Positions 8,499 through 17,632 of a stretch of DNA of 64,000 nt are shown piece by piece. This stretch comes from Mesoflavibacter sp037029465 (lineage in GTDB: Bacteria; Bacteroidota; Bacteroidia; Flavobacteriales; Flavobacteriaceae). The stretch is taken from the NCBI RefSeq assembly GCF_037029465.1, contig NZ_JAYMEM010000026.1, forward strand, positions 186,001 to 250,000, in the 5' to 3' direction. The position numbers were made by a program, and so were the translations under genes. The stretch's first letter is position 1. Every line of letters begins with the position of its first letter. Below the pieces are notes generated by a model. It ran no database searches and had not been told where the DNA came from. It saw nothing but the letters and a program-made list of their open reading frames with translations.

Positions 8499-9485
8499 TT
8501 AATTGTTTTCGTTTTTGTAAATAGAAAACATGTCTTCTAAAATATGAGACGTTTCAATACATTGCCCATTAAATTTTGGTGCTTTTACACCAGATTTAAA
8601 TGTTGTTTTTCCTTTAAAAACTCGAGCTTCGTCCCAAAGATTTTCATCAATAAACAGTTGTAATGTTCTTGCGCCACCTTCAATAATTACTGAGTTTATT
8701 TCAGCTTTAAATAATTGGTCACAAATAGCTTTTGCAGTTGTCGCTTTTAGAGTCAAGGTTTCAGCTTCATCATTAAAAACTGAAAAAGTTTTATCAAAAC
8801 TTTCGTTTTTATCTAATACAATTCGTGTTGGATTTTTGCCAGTCCAATCTCGTACGGTTAACGTAGGATTGTCTTGTAAAACTGTATTTGTACCAACCAA
8901 AATAGCTTGTTCTTCGGCGCGCCATTTGTGTACTAACTGTCTAGAAAATGTGTTTGTAATCCAAACTGGAGCTTGTTTATCTCTTTGGTTTGGAGCGATA
9001 AAACCGTCTTCGGTTTCTGCCCATTTTAAAATAATATAAGGTCGTTTTTTATTATGAAATGTAAAAAAACGCTTGTGATGCGCTTTGCAATCTTCTTCAC
9101 AAATGCCAACTCTAACTTTGCAACCAGCTTCCATTAATTTTTTAATGCCTTTTCCTGCAACTTCAGGATTATCATCTACACAACCAATAACAACATTTGG
9201 GATTTTGTGACGAATAATTAAATCGCTACAAGGTGGCGTTTTTCCGTAATGGCTGCAAGGTTCTAAGGTTACATAAAGTGTTGCTTTTTGCAGCAAATTT
9301 TTATCGGCTACTTTATTTATAGCATTTACTTCGGCGTGATTACCGCCATAAGCGCTTGTAAAACCTTCGGCAATAATTTTTTCATCAACCACAATAACAC
9401 AACCAACCATTGGATTTGGACGTGTTGTTCCTAATCCATTTTTGGCAATTTGTAAAGCGCGTTGTATGTATAATTGATCGTTCAA
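8499..9485 (-). CDS. ribD: Bifunctional riboflavin biosynthesis protein RibD
   Basis: The 328-aa protein joins an N-terminal zinc deaminase to a C-terminal reductase, catalysing two consecutive steps of riboflavin synthesis (deamination, then side-chain reduction of the pyrimidine intermediate). The zinc site is HAEVNA at 50-55 plus C77 and C86 in PCSHYGKTPPC. The reductase has KWAETEDGFIA and VIIEGGARTLQLF. The reductase half is slightly short compared with E. coli RibD, as is common in Bacteroidetes. It lies 1 nt after the LEA lipoprotein gene and 3 nt before the HAD gene. No FMN riboswitch is apparent upstream. Confidence 0.95.
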   Translation of the reverse strand: MNDQLYIQRALQIAKNGLGTTRPNPMVGCVIVVDEKIIAEGFTSAYGGNHAEVNAINKVADKNLLQKATLYVTLEPCSHYGKTPPCSDLIIRHKIPNVVIGCVDDNPEVAGKGIKKLMEAGCKVRVGICEEDCKAHHKRFFTFHNKKRPYIILKWAETEDGFIAPNQRDKQAPVWITNTFSRQLVHKWRAEEQAILVGTNTVLQDNPTLTVRDWTGKNPTRIVLDKNESFDKTFSVFNDEAETLTLKATTAKAICDQLFKAEINSVIIEGGARTLQLFIDENLWDEARVFKGKTTFKSGVKAPKFNGQCIETSHILEDMFSIYKNENN

Positions 9486-9486
9486 A

Positions 9487-9942
9487 TTATAGTTTGATTT
9501 TTACATTATCAATAACATCTACATGGTATTTATGCGAAAATCCCATAATTTTATAATCAATATCACCAACGTATTGTACTTTCATGTTTTTAGTTAATAA
9601 GCTACCTAAAAGACTGCTTAAATTTTTATCACTAAATAAACTGTCAGTTGGAATTTTTGCGCGTAACGGAATGGTAAATTTATCTTTTTTAGGCACTTCA
9701 AAACTTTCGGTAGTAACAGAAGAGATTTCGTTGTTATTAATAATTATTTTAAGATCATCGGTTTTTAAAGTGCCGCCAATATCATTAGGATTTAAAAATT
9801 CTGCTTCCGCTTTAAGCGTAATAAACTTAGAATTAGAATCTTCGACTTCAATAGTATTTACGCCAATAAATTCTGGTGTTTCGTTAACTGTGCAGTTAAA
9901 AAAACAAGCCAATATTGTTAATAAGAATAACGCTTTCTTCAT
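9487..9942 (-). CDS. LEA type 2-like lipoprotein
   Basis: The 151-aa protein begins with a lipoprotein signal (MKKALFLLTILACFFNC, lipobox cysteine at 17). One WHy/LEA-2-like beta domain follows, with the pattern TLKAEAEFLNPNDIGGTLKTDDLKI in which NPN is the typical turn. Such domains occur in envelope lipoproteins without a proven function. It is the first gene of the minus-strand run leading into ribD, so the promoter of that run should lie in 9943-10007. Confidence 0.75.
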   Translation of the reverse strand: MKKALFLLTILACFFNCTVNETPEFIGVNTIEVEDSNSKFITLKAEAEFLNPNDIGGTLKTDDLKIIINNNEISSVTTESFEVPKKDKFTIPLRAKIPTDSLFSDKNLSSLLGSLLTKNMKVQYVGDIDYKIMGFSHKYHVDVIDNVKIKL

Positions 9943-10007
9943 TGCTCTGTGATTAGGTTTGTTGTATCTTCAACCTCTAAAAATTTGTGTAAAAATAGCA
10001 TTTTAAA

Positions 10008-10499
10008 GTGAGTAATTCGATTATTGAAATAAGAGAAATCCAATCAGAAGATAATAAGCAAATGGAAGCTGTAATTCGCGAAGTTTTTATAGAGTACAAC
10101 TTGCCTTTAGTTGGTACAGCTTACGCAGATGCCGAAACGCCAAAAATGTTTGAGTCTTACTCAGGCGATAGAGAAGTGTATTTTGTGGTAACTGTAGATG
10201 GAAAAGTTGAAGGTGGCGGCGGATTAAAACCACTTAACAATGCACAAAACGAAGTTTGCGAAATTCAAAAAATGTATTTTTCTAATCGCTTGCGCGGAAA
10301 AGGTTATGGCAAAAAACTATTTTTAAAATGCCTAGAAACTGCTAAATCTTATGGATTTAAAAACGCGTATTTAGAAACTATTCCAGAACTTAAAGAAGCT
10401 ATACATATTTATGAAACGAATGGTTTTAAATTTTTAGATGGACCTTTAGGTGATACCGGTCATTTTAATTGTGGCGTGTGGATGTTGAAAGATTTATAA
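10008..10499 (+). CDS. GNAT family N-acetyltransferase
   Basis: The 163-aa GNAT enzyme starts at GTG. The acetyl-CoA loop RLRGKGYGKKLFLKCLETA is clear, and the C-terminal YETNGFKFLDGPLGDTGHFNCGVWMLKDL is usual for this Bacteroidetes subgroup. The substrate is unknown. No ATG lies upstream in frame, and the domain begins directly after the GTG (IEIREIQSEDN), which supports that start. It is followed by prmC after 13 nt and reads in the same direction. Confidence 0.88.
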   Translation: MSNSIIEIREIQSEDNKQMEAVIREVFIEYNLPLVGTAYADAETPKMFESYSGDREVYFVVTVDGKVEGGGGLKPLNNAQNEVCEIQKMYFSNRLRGKGYGKKLFLKCLETAKSYGFKNAYLETIPELKEAIHIYETNGFKFLDGPLGDTGHFNCGVWMLKDL

Positions 10500-10512
10500 T
10501 GGTTTTAGTTTA

Positions 10513-11400
10513 ATGAAGTTAAAAGATTTAAAACAAAAATTTCACGAGCATTTAGATGCGATTTACGGTAAAGAAGAAGTGCAAAATTTTTTCTTTATGC
10601 TTACAGAATACTACAATGCTATTAAACGTATAGATTTAGCTTTAAACACAGAGTTGACTATTGAAGATGACTTTGTTTTAAAGTACGAAAGTGCTTTAGA
10701 AGCCTTAAAAAATCATGAGCCAATACAATACATTATTGGACAAACTGAATTTTATGGTTTGCCATTTTATGTAAATGAAAACACATTAATTCCAAGACCA
10801 GAAACTGAAGAGTTGGTTGAATTGATTTTATCAAATACCACTGCTAAAAGTATTCCTATGCTTGAAGAAGGTGATAATAAATTTAATATTTTAGACATTG
10901 GTACAGGAACAGGTTGTATAGCTATTAGTTTGGCAAAACAATTACCAAATGCTAATGTGTCTGCGATAGATTTTTCTGCGAAAGCGTTAGAAATTGCAAA
11001 TAAAAACGCAGAATTAAACCAAGTAGACATTAATTTTATTGAAAATGATATATTAAAAATCTGCGATTCTGAACTTGATTCAGCAACCAAATTTGATATC
11101 ATCGTTTCCAATCCGCCATACGTTAGACAATTAGAAAAGCAGCAAATGCAAGACAATGTGCTTAACCACGAGCCACATTTAGCATTGTTTGTTGAAGATG
11201 ATAATCCATTAATATTTTATAGAGCCATTACACAATTTGCGACTAAAAATTTAAAACCAAATGGCGAATTGTATTTTGAAATAAATGAATATCTTGGAAA
11301 AGAAATGATGGCGCTTTTAGAAAAATTTGGCTTTAAAAACATTCAGTTAAAGCAAGATCTTTTTGGAAAGGATAGAATGATTTGCGGTATGCTAAAATAA
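10513..11400 (+). CDS. prmC: Peptide chain release factor N5-glutamine methyltransferase PrmC
   Basis: PrmC methylates the glutamine of the GGQ motif in release factors RF1 and RF2 using SAM. The 295-aa protein has the helical N-terminal domain, the linker motif LIPRPETEELVE near 92-103, the SAM-binding DIGTGTGCIAISLAKQLP near 128-145, and the catalytic NPPY motif at 200-203 (SNPPYV). The length and order of motifs are normal. It sits between the acetyltransferase and ligA with short spacers (13 and 18 nt). Confidence 0.95.
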   Translation: MKLKDLKQKFHEHLDAIYGKEEVQNFFFMLTEYYNAIKRIDLALNTELTIEDDFVLKYESALEALKNHEPIQYIIGQTEFYGLPFYVNENTLIPRPETEELVELILSNTTAKSIPMLEEGDNKFNILDIGTGTGCIAISLAKQLPNANVSAIDFSAKALEIANKNAELNQVDINFIENDILKICDSELDSATKFDIIVSNPPYVRQLEKQQMQDNVLNHEPHLALFVEDDNPLIFYRAITQFATKNLKPNGELYFEINEYLGKEMMALLEKFGFKNIQLKQDLFGKDRMICGMLK

Positions 11401-11418
11401 AGAACAAGTGACAAACAA

Positions 11419-13413
11419 ATGAATATAGAACAACAAATAACCCAACTACGTGACGAGCTTCGTCAGCATAACTATAATTATTACGTACTTGATAATCCAA
11501 CGATTAGCGATTATGAGTTTGATGTAAAACTTAAAGAATTACAAGCGTTAGAAAAAGCGCATCCAGAGTTTTACGACGCAAATTCTCCAACCTTACGTGT
11601 TGGTGGCGAAGTGACTAAAAACTTTAATACTGTTGTACATGCACACAGAATGTATAGTTTGGATAATTCGTATTCTTTAGACGATTTAAAAGATTGGGAA
11701 ACTAGAATTAAAAAGTTGGTAGATGGTGATGTGCAATACACTTGCGAGCTTAAATACGATGGCGCATCTATAAATTTAACTTACAAAAATGGAGCTTTAG
11801 TGCAAGCTGTTACACGTGGCGATGGTGTACAAGGTGATGATGTAACAGCAAATGTAAAGACTATAAATTCAGTACCATTACAATTAAAACCACCATTTCC
11901 TGAACAATTCGAAATTAGAGGTGAAATTGTGCTTCCGTTTGATGGATTTAATAAAATGAATGAAGAACGCATTGCAAATGGAGAAGAACCATATAGAAAT
12001 CCGCGTAACACAGCATCTGGAAGTTTAAAACTACAAGATAGCGCAGAAGTTGCAAAACGTCCGTTAGACTGTTTATTATATGGTTTGGTTGGTAGTAATT
12101 TCAATTTTACAACACAATTTGAAAGCTTAGAACGCGCCAGACAAATGGGTTTTAAAGCGCCAAAAGAATCAAAACTATGCAATACAATAGATGAAGTTTT
12201 TGAATTTATAAACCATTGGGATCACGCCAGACACGATTTACCTTACGAGACCGATGGAGTAGTTGTAAAAGTTAATAGTTTATACCAACAAGAAGAGTTA
12301 GGTTTTACCGCCAAAGCGCCACGTTGGGCGATGGCGTATAAGTTTAAAGCCGAGCAGGTAAGTACTGTTTTAAACGAAATTACTTATCAAGTTGGGCGTA
12401 CTGGCGCCATTACACCTGTTGCTAATTTAGAGCCAGTCGAATTGGCAGGAACCATTGTAAAACGTGCCTCTTTGCACAATGCAGATCAAATTGAAAAACT
12501 AGATATTAGAGTAGGAGATACGGTTTATGTAGAAAAAGGAGGCGAAATTATTCCTAAAATTATTGCGGTTAATTTAGAAGAACGACCAGCTAGTTCTAAG
12601 CCAACAGAATACATTACTAATTGTCCAGAATGTAATACACCTTTAGAACGTATTGAAGGCGAAGCAAAGCATTACTGTCCAAATTATAATGGCTGTAAAC
12701 CACAGATTATTGGAAGAATTCAGCATTATATTTCAAGAAAAGCAATGGATATTGAAGGTTTAGGTGGCGAAACCGTTGCGCTTTTAGTTAATGCTGGATT
12801 GATCAATAACTTTGCAGATTTATATGAATTAACTAAAGAAGAAATTCTTCCGTTAGAGCGAATGGCAGAAAAAAGTGCCGATAATTTAATTGCAGGTATT
12901 GAGGCTTCAAAACAAATCCCGTTTGAGCGTGTTTTGTTTGCAATCGGTATTCGTTTTGTAGGCGAAACTGTTGCTAAAAAACTGGCAAAACATTACAAAT
13001 CTATTGAAGGGTTACAAAATGCAAGTATTGAAGAATTAGTGAATGTTGATGAAATTGGAACCAAAATAGCAGAAAGTGTAGTCGACTTCTTTTTAAATGA
13101 AGAAAATCAGCAAATCATTAATCGATTGAAAAGTTATGGAGTTCAATTGGAAATTTCAGCAGAAAAGCTAGCTAATCAAACCAATAAATTAGAAGGAAAT
13201 ATCTTTGTCGTTTCAGGTGTCTTTTATCAAGTGTCAAGAACAGAACTAAAAAAATTAATTGAAGATAATGGCGGAAAAGTGTCTTCTTCAATTTCATCTA
13301 AAACAAATTATGTTGTTGCAGGTGATAAAATGGGGCCAAGCAAAAAGGAAAAAGCCGAAAAGCTTGGTGTAGAGATTATTAGCGAAGAAGCCTTTTTACA
13401 GATGTTAAATTAG
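11419..13413 (+). CDS. ligA: NAD-dependent DNA ligase LigA
   Basis: The 664-aa protein seals nicks using NAD as the adenylate donor. The order of domains is complete: Ia domain with NAD contacts (about 1-75), adenylation domain with the active-site lysine K112 in CELKYDGASI, OB fold, a four-cysteine zinc finger (CPECNTP and CPNYNGC), helix-hairpin-helix repeats, and a C-terminal BRCT domain (about 590-660). It is the last gene of the GNAT-prmC-ligA run. The region after it is AT-rich without an obvious strong terminator. Confidence 0.98.
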   Translation: MNIEQQITQLRDELRQHNYNYYVLDNPTISDYEFDVKLKELQALEKAHPEFYDANSPTLRVGGEVTKNFNTVVHAHRMYSLDNSYSLDDLKDWETRIKKLVDGDVQYTCELKYDGASINLTYKNGALVQAVTRGDGVQGDDVTANVKTINSVPLQLKPPFPEQFEIRGEIVLPFDGFNKMNEERIANGEEPYRNPRNTASGSLKLQDSAEVAKRPLDCLLYGLVGSNFNFTTQFESLERARQMGFKAPKESKLCNTIDEVFEFINHWDHARHDLPYETDGVVVKVNSLYQQEELGFTAKAPRWAMAYKFKAEQVSTVLNEITYQVGRTGAITPVANLEPVELAGTIVKRASLHNADQIEKLDIRVGDTVYVEKGGEIIPKIIAVNLEERPASSKPTEYITNCPECNTPLERIEGEAKHYCPNYNGCKPQIIGRIQHYISRKAMDIEGLGGETVALLVNAGLINNFADLYELTKEEILPLERMAEKSADNLIAGIEASKQIPFERVLFAIGIRFVGETVAKKLAKHYKSIEGLQNASIEELVNVDEIGTKIAESVVDFFLNEENQQIINRLKSYGVQLEISAEKLANQTNKLEGNIFVVSGVFYQVSRTELKKLIEDNGGKVSSSISSKTNYVVAGDKMGPSKKEKAEKLGVEIISEEAFLQMLN

Positions 13414-13665
13414 AAAGAAATTACTTGCATTATAGCTTGTTGTGGTTAAAACCGTAATTTTATTGAATTTTATGTAAAAAATAATTTTTATTGATAATTG
13501 TTTATTTTTTTAACAAAAAATAATATTTATATAAAAATTTGACACCTTTTAATAGTATTTTAATATCGAATGAATTAATAATTAAACTTAAAAACATCGA
13601 TTAAAAACACTTTTATTTGGTTTAAATGTATTTTGGTGTATATTTGCTGTCCCAATCTACATTTA
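13414..13665 (+). other. AT-rich intergenic region between ligA and the membrane-protein gene
   Basis: These 252 bases contain no ORF that I would call a gene. They are very AT-rich with T and A runs, small inverted repeats that do not make a convincing terminator, and the promoter given separately at 13616-13646. Confidence 0.6.
13616..13646 (+). promoter_or_regulatory. Flavobacterial-type promoter of the orphan membrane protein
   Basis: TTTG at 13616-13619 and TATATTTG at 13639-13646 are separated by 19 nt, matching the Bacteroidetes TTG-N17-23-TAnnTTTG pattern. The -10 is followed by C. It lies 20 nt before the ATG at 13666 and decides that start, because the longer frame from 13633 would start inside the promoter. 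Confidence 0.75.
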
Positions 13666-14382
13666 ATGAAGTTAAGCAAATACAAAACCATATCATTGGT
13701 GCTTGTTACTTTGGTTGTGTTAACAATCTTTGGTAATTTATTTCAGATAAAAATTCTGTCAGAAATTGCTTGGATTTTAATTTTACCTACACTTCTAGTT
13801 TTTTACTCTGTTTATCAAGGTAAAAAAGATATATTATTTATTATCTTTTTGGTTGGTTTTGCACTCTCAGAGATATTAAAACTGTGGTTTATAACTTCAG
13901 AAATGCTTTATTATTATGCATCCTACATTTGTATAATGGTAGCTTATTCTAGTTTAATAATTTTCTTCTTAAAAGGCATAAAATTTAAAAAACTATTAAA
14001 GAATTTTAAACTTCATCTAATCATACTATTAGTCTTCAACTTGTATATTTTGTATACTTTAAATGAAATGATTTTACAAGATGAAACTGTTGAAGTTTTT
14101 ACCTTTATTTTCTTTATTGAAGTAGTTTATAACGTGCTAATTTTATTAATGCTTTCAATTTCATTATTATATTATTTACATAATGAAAGCAAGCAAGCTT
14201 TGTTGTTGTTTTTAGCTTGTGTTTGTATTGTTTTTTCTGAAATGATACAAGTAGCCTACGTATTTATAACCGCAGAAATATTTTTAAGAATTGGTTATTT
14301 ACTTCTTATGGCGATAGGTTTTGGTTTTATCTATTTTTACACTTTGTTAGAGGTGAAAAAAAGAAGACTTATTAGACGATAA
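13666..14382 (+). CDS. Hypothetical integral membrane protein (about 8 TM segments)
   Basis: The product is about 238 aa and almost entirely hydrophobic, with roughly eight predicted membrane helices and a basic end (KKRRLIRR), suggesting a cytoplasmic C-terminus. The size and helix number recall the YhhN/lysoplasmalogenase-like family, but I see no diagnostic motif, so function is unassigned. A longer frame exists from a TTG at 13633. The ATG at 13666 is preferred because the promoter ends at 13646. The gene overlaps the convergent metallophosphatase by 11 bases at its 3' end. Confidence 0.65.
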   Translation: MKLSKYKTISLVLVTLVVLTIFGNLFQIKILSEIAWILILPTLLVFYSVYQGKKDILFIIFLVGFALSEILKLWFITSEMLYYYASYICIMVAYSSLIIFFLKGIKFKKLLKNFKLHLIILLVFNLYILYTLNEMILQDETVEVFTFIFFIEVVYNVLILLMLSISLLYYLHNESKQALLLFLACVCIVFSEMIQVAYVFITAEIFLRIGYLLLMAIGFGFIYFYTLLEVKKRRLIRR

Positions 14383-15289
14383 TTGAAGTTCCGTTAGCAG
14401 ATTTAGTTTTGTCCGCATCAAAATAGAAATCAATTTTACCTAAGTTTATTCCATAACAGCCTACTTGATTTACTAAAACATTTTTACCTTCTAAATTTTG
14501 TGCTACTGTTGGCTTTGGTAAAAACGTATGTGTATGACCACCAATAATTAAATCTATGTCTTTTGTAGCTTTAGCAAGGTTTAAATCGCTTATTTTCTCT
14601 GGGAATTTGCTGTAGTAATAGCCTAAATGAGATAAACAAATGACTAAATCGCATTGTTCTTGTTGTTTTAAAATGCGTGTCATTTCTTGAGACGTTTCAA
14701 TAGGATCTTTGTATACGGTTTCTTTGTACATTTTTGGGTCTACTAAACCTTCTAGTTTAATACCTAACCCAAAAACACCAATTTTAATTCCGTCTTTAAT
14801 AAACACTTGGTATGGTTTAACATGAGTATCCATTACTGTGTTTGAAAAATCATAATTAGCACTTAAAAACTGAAAGTTGGCATGTGGTAACTGTGCATAA
14901 AGTCCGTCAATACCATTGTCAAAATCATGATTTCCAATAGTTGCAGCATCATATTTAAGCTTACTCATAAGTTTAAATTCTAATTCACCGCCATAATAGT
15001 TAAAATACGGTGTACCTTGAAAAATATCACCAGCATCAAGTAGTAAGGTGTTAGGGTTTTCTTTTCTAATATTTTCGATTAAAGTAGCACGTCTTGCAAC
15101 TCCACCTTGATTAGCATTACGGGCATCATCAGGACCAAAAGGATCTATATGACTATGTACGTCATTAGTATGTAAAATGGTGATTTTTTTAGTAGAATCT
15201 CCTGCAGCAAACGAAGAAAATCCGTATCCTCCAATAGTAGCTAATGCTGTTGCTGCTGTGGCTTGTTGTATAAAATCTCTACGTTTCAT
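14372..15289 (-). CDS. Metallophosphatase, N-terminal half of a split 5'-nucleotidase, Tat-type signal
   Basis: The 305-aa protein contains only the calcineurin-like metallophosphatase domain of UshA-type 5'-nucleotidases. The metal-binding motifs are ILHTNDVHSHIDP, GDIFQGTPYF, GNHDFDNG, CLSHLGYY and GGHTHTF. It begins MKRRDFIQQATAATALATI, a twin-arginine-like signal, so export through Tat is likely. The C-terminal substrate-binding domain is absent, and an adjacent gene encodes that domain, ending 2 nt upstream. The enzyme probably removes phosphate from nucleotides in the periplasm, but the substrate is inferred. It overlaps the convergent membrane-protein gene by 11 bases. Confidence 0.88.
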   Translation of the reverse strand: MKRRDFIQQATAATALATIGGYGFSSFAAGDSTKKITILHTNDVHSHIDPFGPDDARNANQGGVARRATLIENIRKENPNTLLLDAGDIFQGTPYFNYYGGELEFKLMSKLKYDAATIGNHDFDNGIDGLYAQLPHANFQFLSANYDFSNTVMDTHVKPYQVFIKDGIKIGVFGLGIKLEGLVDPKMYKETVYKDPIETSQEMTRILKQQEQCDLVICLSHLGYYYSKFPEKISDLNLAKATKDIDLIIGGHTHTFLPKPTVAQNLEGKNVLVNQVGCYGINLGKIDFYFDADKTKSANGTSIIV

Positions 15290-15291
15290 GT

Positions 15292-16047
15292 TTATTTTAT
15301 TTGAGTAAATCTATCGTCTATTGTTGGGTTTATAGTATCTACTTTTTTAAAGTAGTCTATCATTGCGTTTCTAATTTTGTAATCTAAAGTATAGACTGTA
15401 TCATTAGTTTTGAAAAAAGTCATATTGTCGCCACCATTGTATAAATAATCATTAGTAGCAACATAGTAAGTTTTATTTTCATCTATGTTTTGGTCGTTTA
15501 TAAGAGCCTCACTAACATTGTAATTTTTGTCAAGTGTTAGTTTGAGTCCTTCAATAGGATGCGCTTTTTTCGCTCTGCTTAAATAAAAAACTAAACTATC
15601 CATTTGTTGTCCTTTTAAAGCAACAACAACTATACTATTTTCAAAAGGCATTACCTGAAAAGCTGTTTCTGTAGTAATATTTCCTTTGTTAATAGCAGCT
15701 CTAATTCCACCATGATTTAATAAAACCATGTCAATATTTTTACCGGTTCTTTGGTTAAAAATAGGATTGCCTTCTTCTAAAACAATATGAGCCATTAAAT
15801 TACCTATTGCAGTATTGAAATCTCCATCTTTTTTGTGGTAAGTTTTTGGTGCGTAAGACAACACTTTACTCATGTCTTTTTCTAGGTTGTCTCTAAAAGG
15901 TTTTATAAACTCGTCAATCTCTGTATCTAAAGCAATACTGTCTGATATAGGGATTTGTTTACCTTCAATTTTGTTTAAATGATACTCTTGTTTGCAAGAG
16001 AAGAACAAGCAAAAAAGAGCTAAGAGAACAAAGGATTTATTTTGCAT
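15292..16047 (-). CDS. 5'-nucleotidase C-terminal domain lipoprotein
   Basis: From the ATG at 16047 the product is about 251 aa and starts with a lipoprotein signal (MQNKSFVLLALFCLFFSC). A longer frame from a TTG at 16086 would put 13 residues before the signal and is rejected. The body matches the C-terminal domain of 5'-nucleotidases: NLMAHIVLE, LLNHGGIRAAINKGNIT, FQVMPFENSIVVVALKG and VATNDYLYNGGDNMTFF. This domain binds the nucleotide base and helps form the active site. It has no metallophosphatase half, which is encoded by the next gene, 2 nt downstream, so the two products may associate. Confidence 0.88.
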   Translation of the reverse strand: MQNKSFVLLALFCLFFSCKQEYHLNKIEGKQIPISDSIALDTEIDEFIKPFRDNLEKDMSKVLSYAPKTYHKKDGDFNTAIGNLMAHIVLEEGNPIFNQRTGKNIDMVLLNHGGIRAAINKGNITTETAFQVMPFENSIVVVALKGQQMDSLVFYLSRAKKAHPIEGLKLTLDKNYNVSEALINDQNIDENKTYYVATNDYLYNGGDNMTFFKTNDTVYTLDYKIRNAMIDYFKKVDTINPTIDDRFTQIK

Positions 16048-16090
16048 AATAAAGTTGAAAAATTTCAAGTTAAATTCATGATACAATTAC

Positions 16091-16098
16091 TACATTTG
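16091..16098 (+). promoter_or_regulatory. Candidate -10 box for the DUF6913-like gene and dapA
   Basis: TACATTTG followed by C matches TAnnTTTG, 20 nt before the ATG at 16119. No TTG at the right distance is seen upstream (the nearest is about 33 nt away), so the -33 element is weak or different. It lies in the divergent spacer shared with the 5'-nucleotidase lipoprotein gene. Confidence 0.5.
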
Positions 16099-16118
16099 CA
16101 TCAAAGCAATAAAGATAA

Positions 16119-16634
16119 ATGATTTTAAAAGGTTTAAAAGAAAAAACTAATAAAAACTACATTGATAAATGTGTTAAAAATCGAGTGACGATTTCTAACA
16201 ATAACAAAATCAAAACAGTAGGCGTTATTGTAGATGATTCTGAATTTTTAGACCTTAATTGGATTAATAAATTGCAAGATGTTTTAGAGGTGAAAACCGA
16301 AAATTTTCAAATTATTGCCTTAACTAATCAAAAATCTAAAACCGAAAGTATTTATCAAAATACATTTTCTAGAAAAGATTTAGGTTGGAAAGGAAATGTA
16401 AAAACCGAAACTTTAAAATTATTTCTTAATAAAAAAAATGACTTGTTAATTAGTTATTATACTTCAGATAAACTTCCTTTAATTTTTGCTACTGCAACAA
16501 GTGAAGCAAAGTTTAAAGTAGGTATTCTAGAAGAATCAAATACTAACGATTTAGTCATTAAAACAGATATAAAAGACACGTCAACTTTTGAAAAAGAGTT
16601 GGTTAAATATTTACGAATATTAAATAAATTATAG
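16119..16634 (+). CDS. Conserved hypothetical protein, probably DUF6913 family
   Basis: The 171-aa protein is soluble with no signal or membrane segment. The central VGVIVDDSEFLDLNWINKLQD and the late KVGILEESNTNDLVIKTD are the best candidates for family motifs. I associate it with a Flavobacteria-specific family (DUF6913) from memory of its position before dapA. Function is unknown. The 2-nt gap to dapA indicates co-transcription, but gives no direct clue to its role. Confidence 0.65.
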   Translation: MILKGLKEKTNKNYIDKCVKNRVTISNNNKIKTVGVIVDDSEFLDLNWINKLQDVLEVKTENFQIIALTNQKSKTESIYQNTFSRKDLGWKGNVKTETLKLFLNKKNDLLISYYTSDKLPLIFATATSEAKFKVGILEESNTNDLVIKTDIKDTSTFEKELVKYLRILNKL

Positions 16635-16636
16635 TT

Positions 16637-17524
16637 ATGAATAACCCTTTTTTAGGAACAGGAATTGCAATTGTGACACCATATAACCAAGATGGATTGG
16701 TAGATCATGAAGCATTAAAAAAGATTGTAAATTTTAACGTAGAAAACGGTACAAATTACATAGTAATTAGTGGTACAACAGGAGAAAGCGTTACAATTAC
16801 CAAACAAGAAAAAAAGGAGATTATAAAAACTATAAAAGAAGCTAACGCTAACAGATTACCATTAGTTTTAGGTATTGGAGGAAATAACACTGCTGCAGTA
16901 ATTGAAGAAATTAATGCAACAGATTTATCTGATTTTGCAGGTATTTTATCTGTGTCTCCATATTACTCAAAGCCTACGCAAGAAGGCATGTATCAACATT
17001 TTAAGGCTATTGCAGAAGCTTGCCCAGTACCAATTATCTTATATAACGTACCTGGACGAACAGCAAAAAACATGGAGCCAAAAACAGTTTTGAGATTGGC
17101 TAATGATTTTGAAAACATAGTAGCAGTAAAAGAAGCAGGTAACAACCTTCAGCAGTATTATGAATTATTAAGAGATAAACCAGAAGATTTCTCTGTAATT
17201 TCAGGAGATGACGATTTAGCTTTAGGTGTAGTTTTGGCTGGAGGAGCAGGAGTAATCTCTGTTATTGGTCAAGCATTTCCAAAAGAATTTTCAAAAATGA
17301 TTCAATTAGGATTAGAAGGAAAAGCTAAGGAGTCTTTTGAAATTCATTTTAAGTTAATGGAAATTATAAATTTAATTTTCTCTGAAAACAATCCAGCAGG
17401 TATCAAAGCAGTTTTAAAAACTCTAGACTTATGTTCTGATAAAGTAAGATTACCTTTGGTTGAAGCGTCTTCAGAATTAACAGAAAAGATAGAAAGTTTT
17501 GTTTCAGCATTTTATAAAAGTTAA
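16637..17524 (+). CDS. dapA: 4-hydroxy-tetrahydrodipicolinate synthase
   Basis: DapA condenses pyruvate with aspartate semialdehyde, the first committed step to diaminopimelate and lysine. The 295-aa TIM-barrel protein has the substrate loop GTTGES at 46-51, Y136 in YNVPGRT, and the Schiff-base lysine K165 in VAVKEAGNN. The length is normal. It follows the DUF6913-like gene by 2 nt. The product feeds peptidoglycan cross-links, matching the envelope theme of the region. Confidence 0.97.
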   Translation: MNNPFLGTGIAIVTPYNQDGLVDHEALKKIVNFNVENGTNYIVISGTTGESVTITKQEKKEIIKTIKEANANRLPLVLGIGGNNTAAVIEEINATDLSDFAGILSVSPYYSKPTQEGMYQHFKAIAEACPVPIILYNVPGRTAKNMEPKTVLRLANDFENIVAVKEAGNNLQQYYELLRDKPEDFSVISGDDDLALGVVLAGGAGVISVIGQAFPKEFSKMIQLGLEGKAKESFEIHFKLMEIINLIFSENNPAGIKAVLKTLDLCSDKVRLPLVEASSELTEKIESFVSAFYKS

Positions 17525-17607
17525 ATAATGCTTAAACCTATTTTAAACTATAATCTAACGATTACTTTAGCGTTTAAATTATATTTTTAAAATCCATTTA
17601 AATAGCG

Positions 17608-17615
17608 TATTTTTG
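17608..17615 (+). promoter_or_regulatory. Candidate -10 box upstream of bamD
   Basis: TATTTTTG followed by C matches TAnnTTTG, 17 nt before the bamD ATG at 17633. No clear TTG is seen at -33. It would start the bamD-rpoZ-coaBC-porD-recN run. Confidence 0.55.
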
Positions 17616-17632
17616 CGCTTCGTTAAAATTTT

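Noticed and set aside
10976..10990. TCTGCGAAAGCG in prmC as a fourth copy of the 15-bp element
   Set aside because: It has a mismatch in the core and lies in ordinary Ala-Lys-Ala coding sequence.
16048..16086. TTG start at 16086 for the 5'-nucleotidase C-terminal gene
   Set aside because: It would put 13 residues before the lipoprotein signal, and the ATG at 16047 gives an intact signal.
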